Assembly: GCA_014885115.2 (NCBI GenBank)
Contig: WKLE02003033.1
Coordinates: 1 to 14,839 of the forward strand
Direction: 5' to 3'
Source of the DNA: Asterionellopsis glacialis
Lineage: Eukaryota; Bacillariophyta; Plagiogrammaphyceae; Rhaphoneidales; Asterionellopsidaceae
Length of the DNA: 14,839 bases
Each line of letters starts with the position of its first letter. Within the stretch, counting starts at the first letter, position 1. The notes below the pieces were generated by a model, which saw nothing but the letters and a program-made list of their open reading frames with translations, was not told where the DNA came from and did no database searches. The translations under genes and the position numbers were made by a program. Below, piece by piece: positions 7,605-13,951 of the stretch.

Positions 7605-8789
7605 CTAAATCTTTTTTACTAGTTTTACATTTAATTTTACTATGTTGAGTAAAGTACGAACTAGCTTCGTCATCAGATTCTTCATCCGATTCATACTGCA
7701 CTTTAGGTTTCTTTTTAGGCTTATCTTTTGATACCTAGAGTGAGCTAATGTGTACGTCTTGGATTTACTAGATTCCTTCTTTTTTGACTTGTCAGCAGTA
7801 CATTTGTTGGTGTTATGGTTATTCATACGGCAGTTGAAACACCACTTATGAGTTTACTGGCGCTTGTCATTGCTTCCGTTGTTATTGCGATCAAAATTCT
7901 TTTGTAGCTTCCGTTATTGTTGCGATTGGAATTCTCTTCTGTTTGTTCACGCTTGCAATTTTTCTTGCTTTCCTTAGGTGTTTTGGACTTAGCAAGTTCA
8001 CAATCAATATTATTGCGTACCTCTAACTTCTTGAAGTAGTAGACGGTATCCTCCCACAAGAGATTGTGTGGATCAAGGTTGCTAGCAAGTAGGGCAATTT
8101 GCCTTAAGTGGTTTCGCATGATCAAGAATATCAACAAGTTTGTCATTGTTGAATTTTCAAATTGTTTTACCATTGTGATCCATCGGAAAATATGGCAAAT
8201 ATTCGTTCAACTGGCAAAGCCTCGCGACAAACTCTCTCAATGTGAAGTTGTCAGTCATTGCTAAGTGGTAGCAAAGGTAGTTCTTCTGGCGTCTTGCTGC
8301 ATGCCTAGACAAGAAAAAATTCTATCCTACGTTGTTCAGTACCAGTTCAAAGACCTGTTCAGGATCTTTTTGGGCTGTTTTCTTGAGGATTGCATTTTTG
8401 CTCTTTCGATTGGCATTTGCTGCATGGAACAGCTGCCTTGCTCTACCCTTCAAAAGAGTAAGGGCCATGGAAGTCTTGGAGCTTGCTTTGGTGAGAGGAT
8501 AATCCCTCTCAACATCAGCAAATTCAATTCTCCACTCGATCCACTCTTCAGGAGTTGCATCCTCACATTGTTTGACTCTCTTTTCAATAGTTTCAGAGTC
8601 TGATCCTTCGTCAGAGGGATCGATTCTGACTTCTATTATCTTGTAGGAATCTTTGTTTTTGTCTTTTGACATCAACCTCTCCTTCTTTGTTTTAATGAAG
8701 AGAATTGCAGGAGGATCCAGCAGGGTCTGCTGTTGACTCAACTTCTGAGCTTTCTTTTGAGAGTCATTGGAGGAGTAAAAGGTCTTCAT
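7605..8789 (-). pseudogene. gag: gag of gypsy copy B with CCHC knuckle, broken
   Basis: Starts at 8789 on the minus strand (MKTFYSSND), the same start as copy A; an in-frame ATG at 8828 is also open but has no counterpart in A. Open to a stop at 8322 with IEWRIEFADVERDYPLTKAS and MALTLLKGRARQLF. It continues beyond that TAG through LCQLNEYLPYFPMDHNGK, meets another stop near 8155, then shifts frame (8173-7823) with WEDTVYYFKKLEV and KREQTEENSNRNN. A further frameshift leads to the knuckle C-x2-C-x4-H-x4-C at 7800-7841 (CFNCRMNNHNTNKC) and a Lys/Ser-rich tail. Roughly four-fifths of residues match A in the first 70 positions. The order gag, knuckle, protease is intact, so this is the 5' part of B. 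Confidence 0.82.
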
Positions 8790-8828
8790 GTTTTGAATGT
8801 TAAAATTCTCTGAAAGAGGGAGTAACAT

Positions 8829-9060
8829 TACTATGCCCTATGCCGCTAGTGTCAATGACGGCACAACACAACAATCAACACACAAAAGAAAAGAAGACTT
8901 TTATTTGGTGATGAAAATATGAACTTAGTTTAATCCAGAGAATATCCGGCAATCTAGCAAGTAGTAAGAATTCAAGAAATATTACTAGTAAATGGTAAAT
9001 TTGTGAGTCTGTCTGCTTACCCACACATCAATCATCCATCCTCAAGAGTGTCCGACAGGG
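8829..9060 (-). other. LTR-like non-coding stretch of copy B between RNase H and gag
   Basis: No coding signal is seen between the RNase H tail (ending about 9060) and gag. By position, joining a pol end to a gag start, it should be LTR plus leader. It carries AATAAA on the minus strand (complement of 8900-8905) followed by a T/G-rich tract, as in an R/U5 polyadenylation region. Clear TG...CA ends and a TGG primer-binding site are not visible, and it is short for an LTR plus leader, so it may be truncated. Confidence 0.45.
8900..8905 (-). promoter_or_regulatory. AATAAA polyadenylation signal in the LTR-like part of copy B
   Basis: AATAAA on the minus strand followed by TCTTCTTTTCTTTTGTGTG, a T/TG-rich downstream element. 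The position would suit the R region of an LTR. Confidence 0.4.
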
Positions 9061-9272
9061 AGTGTACTTCCATAAGTTCTGGTATTCCATCATAAATGTT
9101 ATAGTCATCATCTGCCCATCTTGCATCTAATTATGAAAGTGTGTCTGCAATGACGTTTTGTTTACCAGCAATATGGATGAGTTCTCTACCATATTCTTTT
9201 AGCATCATACACCATCTGCATACTTGTTCACTAGCCATTTTGTCATACAATATGTTTTTATGGTCCATGTGT
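9061..9272 (-). pseudogene. RNase H C-half of gypsy copy B (permuted end) with short tail
   Basis: On the minus strand from 9272 it reads MDHKNILYDKMASEQVCRWCMMLKEYG, then IHIAGKQNVIADTLS (9180-9131). This is the standard end of a Ty3/gypsy RNase H, with the His of IHIAG and the final Asp of IAD-x-LS visible. A stop follows, and then a tail (LDARWADDDYN, YDGIPELMEVHSL) that copy A also has in altered form before its integrase. Here it ends near 9060 with no integrase after it. The upstream boundary is abrupt: residues before HTDHKN are antisense protease of copy A. The N-half of this RNase H is at 1851-2157. Confidence 0.85.
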
Positions 9273-9546
9273 TTTGTCTTTTCATGTGGATGAACAAACA
9301 AACCAAACAGTACAACATGATTGTTGGAACCAATCTGATGCAGGCCATAGGCCTTGACATCCACTTTAGCACAAAAACTATTCACTTGGAATGGTATGAA
9401 TTACCCATGAAATACCATGGCAAGGTCTCAGACCCAAAACGTGTGGAAGTGATCTACCACATGGCCATCCCGCTAGCTGTCCTCAAGGAAGTGGAACTAT
9501 GGCAATCATCCATATTAAATGCTAATTATGACACAAAGTCAATTTA
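9272..9546 (+). pseudogene. C-half of the protease region of gypsy copy A
   Basis: Resumes the gene broken at 1850. From about 9272 the frame reads (out of frame at first) FHVDEQTNQ, then QYNMIVGTNLMQAIGLDIHFS, TKTIHLEWYELPMKYHG, RVEVIYHMAIPLAVLKEVE, ending at a TAA (9545). It matches the B protease (7290-7101) and is more complete than B after the LDIH block, with an extra segment of about 25 residues. An open frame of about 80 codons has survived. The active site was in the N-half and is deleted there. Confidence 0.8.
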
Positions 9547-10441
9547 GGCGAGGCAGCAGGAAACACCTTACTTATAATGAGCAAACAAAAGCTTCAGTGC
9601 CTACAAAAAATACCCACAAGCCTTTAAGGGCGGACTCGGCACACTTAAGATGAAGCCCGTCAGACTCGAAAACAAAGCTGACGCGGAACCATATCATTCC
9701 AGGCCATTCCTTAAAGGGGACTACTAAACAGGAAATTAACAGGCTAGAAACAGTAGGTGATTTAGAAAAGAAACATGACAGTGAATGAACAGCCCCCACA
9801 TTTGTTGTACCAAAGAAAACAGGCAATGTACATATCGTAACCAACTTCCGTCAACTCAACAAAGTAATTAAAAAAAAACCATTTCCGGTACCAAAAATAG
9901 CTGATCTACTACAAAAGCTGGATGGATTTCAATATGAAACCAGGATTGATCTAAGTATGGGATACTAACATGTTCCATTAGATAAGAAATCACAGGAACT
10001 GTGCACTACAATTCTACCATGGGGCAAATACAGGTATAAACGCCTACCCATGGGTATTAAGAACAGCCCTGATATCTTTCAGAAAATCATGAATGATATA
10101 CTAGGCGACTTAGACTTTGCAGGAGCATATACAGACGATGTTTTAATCACGTGAAGTGCAATCAAAGACCACATCAGCAAAGTTGATGCAGTACTAAGAC
10201 GCTTAGCAGAAGCTGGTTTTGTAGTAAACGTTAACAAATCCCATTTTGCTATGATCCAGATTGAATATCTAGGCTACTGGTTAACTTGTAATGGTATCCA
10301 ACCACAAAATAAGAAAATGGAAGCAATACAACATTTAGAGCCTCCTAAGACTAAACACCAATTAAGGAAATTCTTAGGCATGATTAACTACTATCGCAAT
10401 ATGTGGCAAAGAAGAAATCACATCCTAGCCCCACTCACAAC
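9547..10441 (+). pseudogene. Reverse transcriptase of gypsy copy A, intact motifs with four lesions
   Basis: Reading order: KGGLGTLKMKPVRL, then RPFLKG where the frame is lost, KGTTKQEINRLETVGDLEKKHDSE-stop (TGA 9786-9788), APTFVVPKKTGNVHIVTNFRQLNK, PFPVPKIADLLQKLDGFQYET, IDLSMGY-stop (TAA 9966-9968), SQELCTTILPWGKYRYKRLPMGIKNS, the catalytic YTDD (about 10129-10140), stop (TGA 10152-10154), NKSHFAMIQIEYLGYWLTCNGIQP, LRKFLGMINYYRNMWQRRNHILAPLT. These are the Ty3/gypsy RT motifs in order with both YxDD aspartates present. Three stops and the RPFLKG shift also occur in copy B. The RT ends directly at the RNase H deletion near 10440. Confidence 0.9.
9597..9976 (+). repeat. Nearly identical inverted block shared with copy B (6644-7022)
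   Basis: Partner of the block described at 6644-7022, on the opposite strand about 2.6 kb away. It includes the long A-run before PFPVPK and the same stop codons. Confidence 0.8.
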
Positions 10442-10760
10442 TAGTGTCTATAGTAGAAACACTTAAGGAATTTAAAAACATACTATGGGATCAAAAGCTA
10501 ATAGTACACACGGACCATAAAAACATATTGTACAACAAAATGGCTAGCACATGAGTATGCAGATGGCGTACGATGCTAGAAGAATATGGTGCAGAATTTG
10601 TCCATATTGCTGGTGAACATAAAGTCATTGCTGACGCACTGTCATGATTAGATGCAAGATGGGCCAATGACGAAGTTCCAGAACTTATCAATTTCATGGA
10701 AGCGTATCCAATAACAGAATAGGAAATTGAAGGAACAGCCTTGCCAATATTCAAATTACA
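10442..10760 (+). pseudogene. RNase H remnant of gypsy copy A (N-half deleted) and RNase H-integrase linker
   Basis: Immediately after ILAPLT of the RT the sequence jumps to VETLKEFKNILWDQKL, then VHTDHKNILYNKMAS, a stop, VCRWRTMLEEYGAEF, VHIAGEHKVIADALS, a stop and LDARWANDEVPEL. Compared with copy B (1905-2160) about 255 bp are missing, including the YTDAS block with the first catalytic Asp, so the enzyme could not work. The join lies in CTAGTGTCTATAGTAGAA (10441-10458), which resembles B at its corresponding CTACTGTCCATAGTAGAG. The tail continues to a linker (INFMEAYPITE, ALPIFKLHQQKD) before integrase. Confidence 0.83.
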
Positions 10761-11573
10761 TCAACAAAAAGATTGAACGCTTAAGAAACTAATGCGTGAC
10801 ACAAAACCTGGTACGTTTATAACTAGAGAAGTCGAAGGCGAACTGCTCATACACTCCAAAGGGAAAATATACATACCGGAGAAACTTCAACAACGCCTTG
10901 TAGCTTGGTATCACAAGTACCTAGCCCATCCAGGTGAAACACATACAGAAGCAACAATACATCAACTCTTTACATGTGTAGAACCTGTAAACAATGTCAG
11001 CTCTGTAAAAAGCAACATTAGAAATACAGACACTTACCCCCTAAAGAGGCTGAAAGCTTACAATGGGAGAGAGTTCATATAGACCTAATTGGAAAATACA
11101 CAATCAAGTCTGATTCAGGCACGTGAACCCTATAATGCCTTATCATAGTAGATTCAGCCACAGGCTGGTTCAAAATCAAGGCACTTGAAGATAAAGTAGC
11201 TGACATCGTAATAGAAGCATTCTACTCTGCATGGTTTTGCCAATATCCATGACCAAGGTACATAGGAGATAACAAAAGCTCAGAGTTCAAGGGTATCTTC
11301 AAAAAGACAAAGCCTACAATCATGTACTTTCCCCAATGAAATGGTATCGTAAAGTGCATGCATCAAGTAATCAGTAACTTGTTACATGCACTTGACATAA
11401 GCAAATCCGCCAATCCACCTAGAAGATGATGAACCGTGGGATAACATACTCAGCTCCATAGCATGGGCTATACATAGTAGTTACCATGCCAGGTCAGCTA
11501 GTATTTGGACTTGATATGTTGTTACCAATTGTCTTCAGAGCCAAGTGGGCTCATATTTAAAACAAGAAACAAA
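10761..11573 (+). pseudogene. Integrase of gypsy copy A, catalytic Glu changed to Lys, cut by copy C
   Basis: Would insert element DNA into the genome. The N-terminal zinc-binding part (10792-10974) has WYHKYLAHPGETHTEATIHQLFT with the His pair; after a short deletion and frame change CRTCKQCQLC supplies the Cys pair. The core frame (10974 onward) reads WERVHIDLIGKY (Asp codon at 11082), IIVDSATGWFKIKALEDKVAD, RYIGDNKSSEFKG (second Asp codon at 11268) and NGIVKCMHQVISNLL, where the expected Glu is Lys (11352-11354). The second Asp to this Lys spans 27 intervening residues, fewer than the usual 35, so some codons are deleted. Six or more stops interrupt it. It ends with WAIHSSYHA and PGQLVFGLDMLLPIVFRAKW, then NKKQ at 11573 where the LTR of copy C starts. 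Confidence 0.9.
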
Positions 11574-11747
11574 TGTTAATTAATAAAAACAACCAACGTG
11601 AGAACCAGAACCAGCAATACCACCTTTGCTGTGTAGGTGACCTTGTTACGTTGGTGAAGACAGGAATAGTACCTAAGATGGACCTGCAGTAGGTGAGTTG
11701 CGAGACTTGCGCAATATGCAATGATGTCACGGACCGGACAGAGGTGG

Positions 11748-11875
11748 TGACGTGATGGCATCATCACACGGACAGACAAGATGATGTGATGACGTCATTG
11801 AGTAGACAGACGCAAACGTGCAGTCACGATGCAAAGCGTATTGAATTCCACTCCACAGTAGAACACAGTGACGTG
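11748..11875 (+). promoter_or_regulatory. Cluster of TGACGT (CRE/bZIP-type) motifs in the LTR of copy C
   Basis: TGACGTGA at 11748-11755, the palindrome TGACGTCA at 11790-11797 and TGACGTG at 11869-11875 share the TGACGT core bound by CREB/ATF-like bZIP factors. Near-repeats (ATGATGTCACG, GGCATCATCACACGGACAG, ATGATGTGATGACG) surround them. In the diatom Phaeodactylum, TGACGT elements mediate CO2/cAMP response of a carbonic anhydrase promoter. A role here as enhancer of the element is inferred. Confidence 0.45.
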
Positions 11876-12049
11876 CCTTGGCTGGCTTGGGGATTTTGGT
11901 TCACATGTTAAAACCGAACTCCGATGGAAACCGAACTCTAAGTAGATCCGCCGTAGGATCCTGTACTGCTTTTGGGTCACAAAGACAAATTGGTGAATTG
12001 TCGAGTATTTTTAGTTAAGTTCTAAAATAGCTCATAAGTTATTCACTCC

Positions 12050-12055
12050 AATAAA
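12050..12055 (+). promoter_or_regulatory. AATAAA polyadenylation signal in the LTR of copy C
   Basis: AATAAA about 70 bp before the LTR end, followed by T-rich sequence (TTTTCCAATTATTTTC). The position fits the R region, though chance matches are common in AT-rich DNA. Confidence 0.4.
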
Positions 12056-12958
12056 CTCTACTTCATTTTCCAATTATTTTCTATCACTTTTCAAATTTGT
12101 TGTCATCATAGTGCATAGTGTTAACAATCTAATTCCAATCTCTAACTAATCTCAATATGAAAGTTGTTACACCTAACCAAGGAAATGGTCGAAGATACCT
12201 GCCGTCTCCTATCCTGCTCAAAAATTCCGAGTACGGAAGAACAGAAACTAGCTAAGGCACAGTACGCGAAAGTTAGCCTGTTATCAAATCCCGGGGATCA
12301 AAACTCCGAAGAAAAGTATACTATGGAGTTTCTGTAATTCAATCATGGATCTCCTAGAGAACTACTCGATTGGTTCAACAATCTGGACCAAGTGATTTGC
12401 AGACAACCTGCTCACTACTCAATGGCCTGTGCTTTACTACACGGAGAAGGTCTGCCAGTATTCAATGCCGCAGCTTTGCAACGCGGTAATGAAACAGTGG
12501 AGCACTTCAAGTTGGTCGGAGATGACCTCAAGAAGCATTTTTTTTCAATTAAGGCGCTCATGAAGCAGAAACGCTATATGTGCCGGTTCCTCAGGAAGCC
12601 ACATGAACTAACATCTAAAGAGTACCAAGCTGCTCTCCACACGCTAAATGGCTACTTAGAGAAGTTCCCTGGAGCAGACGAGAACTCATAACTCTCCAAT
12701 GAAGAACTACTAGAGATCCTTGAATTTGGAATTCCCAATACGTGGAGCAAGGAAATGACCCGTCAAGGATTTGACCGTCAGGACAAAGGCTTGCCAGCAT
12801 TTCTGGAATTTCTGGAGCATATGGAAGTTACGGACGATCTACCAGATCCGTCAGGCCCTTAGTCTAAAGATGAACCACCTTGTAAGGACAAAGCTAACAA
12901 TCCAACGAATGGCCGAGACGGTAAAGATTATAAGGGCAATAAAGGCAAACGCAAATAC

Positions 12959-13000
12959 TGTAAGATTCATAAAAACAGTTCTCACAATACTAGTGAATGC
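12959..13000 (+). other. Knuckle of copy C gag, C-x2-H-x4-H-x4-C
   Basis: CKIHKNSSHNTSEC has the spacing of a retroviral-type zinc knuckle but His in the second ligand position. Copies A (1379-1420) and B (7800-7841) have the normal Cys there. His can also bind zinc, so this may be a family feature and not a lesion. Confidence 0.65.
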
Positions 13001-13328
13001 CGTGCCTTAGACAAGTACATTGATCAGCATCAGAAAGATAGCGGTAAGGAAGAATAGCCAAAGTACAAGCGTCTGCGGTACAGCAAGTATGACAAGCAGG
13101 AATTGAACGCCATCGCAGTTCAAGTCAAAGACTTATTGGCTAAGGTCTCGTCTAGTAAAAACAAGCGCAAATGCAGTGATAACAACAAGAATTCCAGTGA
13201 TACCGATACTGATGTAGAACAACGCTACAGCTTCACCTTCGATACCTTAAGTATTGATAGTGATGAAGAATGAGATATAACCCCCGTAGCAAGTAACGTA
13301 GCAAATAACGTAGAAAACGAATTACCTA

Positions 13329-13392
13329 ACTACAAAACGCCTAATATTCTGTCTTGTAATACTACAAAACGCCTAATATTTTGTCTTGTAAT
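13329..13392 (+). repeat. Tandem duplication of a 32-bp unit in the gag-protease linker of copy C
   Basis: 13329-13360 and 13361-13392 are the same 32-bp unit (ACTACAAAACGCCTAATATT...) with one C/T difference. The length is not a multiple of three, so the duplication breaks the frame between gag and protease. Confidence 0.95.
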
Positions 13393-13400
13393 ACTTTCCG

Positions 13401-13951
13401 GGACTTACATAGTCCGAGAAAACCATGCAAAACTAATGGTCGCGCTGATGCTAGTACATAATGGACGTAGGCAGAAAACTAAACCACTTAAAGTACTTTG
13501 ATTCTGGCACTTCAGCCACTATAGTAAATAAGAAATTTTGCCAAAAGCTTAAATATAAACCCACACCTAAGACACTCTGGAAGACTAAGGGCGGAAAATT
13601 TTCAATCAATCAAAAGGTCCGTGCAATATTTAAATTGCCCAAATTTGATGAGCTAAAGGCCATTGAATGGAAATGTCATGTTGACGAGACTAAAGGTCAA
13701 CAATCATACGATATGATAATCGGATGCAAGCTCCTAGAAGAACTAGGTATGATACTTGATTATAAGCAGTGTGTAATGACTTGGGAGGACGCAGAAGTCC
13801 CAATGAAATTGACTGATTATGAAATCAAGAAAATGTACAGTATGCTAAAGGAACTCACCAAACCTCAACAAGTACGCAAAGCCAATAGTCGTATGGACAA
13901 GATATTGGCCGCTACCTATGATAAGGCTGACCTAGACAAAGTCACGAGGTT
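13401..13951 (+). pseudogene. Aspartic protease region of gypsy copy C, active-site DSG retained, frameshifted
   Basis: Upstream frame reads NHAKLMVALMLVHNGRRQKTKPLKVL, then a small deletion near 13497 shifts to FDSGTSATIVNKKF, the active-site loop D-S-G with the following hydrophobic strand. The ATG at 13461 is an accidental start in the downstream frame. Further blocks are AIFKLPKFDELKAIEWKCHVDE, QSYDMIIGCKLLEELGMILDY (second conserved strand) and VMTWEDAEVPMKLTDY, parallel to the A and B protease (INFTLPDF..., SCHVDK, YNMIVETDLMQ). Open for 165 codons to 13958, where another shift of frame leads to the RT at 13952. This is the best-preserved protease in the window. Confidence 0.85.

Larger units (their letters stand above)
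1851..9272 (-). mobile_element. Gypsy copy B, circularly permuted, inserted inverted in the protease of copy A
   Basis: On the minus strand from 9272 downward the order is RNase H C-half (9272-9131), LTR-like non-coding stretch (about 9060-8829), gag (8789 to about 7605), protease (to 7101), RT (to about 6021), LINE insertion, then the last RT/connection residues and RNase H N-half (2213-1851). The two outer ends fall within about 5-10 nt of each other in the RNase H gene: the left end stops after CAAAAGCTAA, the right begins at ACACATGGACC, and copy A has these joined by a few bases. That is the order expected of a one-LTR circle opened inside RNase H. No integrase is present. About 18 nt of the target protease gene appear to be lost at the insertion site. 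Confidence 0.75.
477..11573 (+). mobile_element. Gypsy copy A, outer element, split by copy B and cut off by copy C
   Basis: Ty3/gypsy-type retrotransposon in sense orientation with the order gag, protease, RT, RNase H, integrase, which defines the superfamily. It is not continuous: 477-1850 holds gag and the protease N-half, and 9272-11573 holds the protease C-half through integrase. The bases between belong to an inverted copy B with the LINE inside it. At 11573 the integrase stops and the LTR of copy C begins; the remaining integrase and 3' LTR should lie to the right of C, outside the window. All genes carry stops, frameshifts or deletions, so the copy is dead. Confidence 0.85.
11574..12126 (+). 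repeat. Putative 5' LTR of gypsy copy C
   Basis: Begins TGTTAA and ends TTAACA, a perfect 6-bp terminal inverted repeat of the TG...CA type. It starts exactly at the end of the A integrase and ends 30 bp before the gag region. Inside are several TGACGT motifs (11748-11875), an AATAAA (12050-12055) and AT-rich 3' sequence. The length of 553 bp is normal for an LTR. No TGG-type primer-binding site follows: the next bases are ATCTAATTCC, so either priming is unusual or the boundary is off by some bases. The second LTR is not available for comparison. Confidence 0.7.
12157..13400 (+). pseudogene. gag: gag of gypsy copy C with CHHC-type knuckle, multiple stops
   Basis: The first ATG after the LTR is at 12157; the frame with the long homology is entered by 12185 (MVEDTCRLL) or after a shift. 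That frame reads EEQKLAKAQYAKVS, a stop (12335), LLDWFNNLDQVICRQPAHYS, GNETVEHFKLVGDDLKKHFF, HELTSKEYQAALHTLNGYLEKF, a stop (12689), ELLEILEFGIPNTWSKEM and LPAFLEFLEHMEV, a stop (12860), a Lys/Asp-rich part and a knuckle C-x2-H-x4-H-x4-C at 12959-13000 (CKIHKNSSHNTSEC). A stop (13055), DKQELNAIAVQVKDLL, a Ser/Asn/Asp-rich stretch and a stop (13271) follow. Apart from five stops the frame is continuous for about 1.1 kb, so decay is by point mutation more than by indels. A 32-bp tandem duplication closes the region. Confidence 0.82.

Noticed and set aside
8265..8603. Open frame of 112 codons on the plus strand
   Set aside because: It overlaps gag of copy B in antisense; gag is supported by alignment with copy A.
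1851..9272. Programmed inversion or a functional two-orientation switch
   Set aside because: No site-specific recombinase or inverted recognition sites flank the segment, and all genes inside are broken. A captured circular element explains the order.
12127..12156. Primer-binding site after the putative LTR of copy C
   Set aside because: The stretch ATCTAATTCCAATCTC has no TGG start complementary to a tRNA CCA end, so I do not call one.
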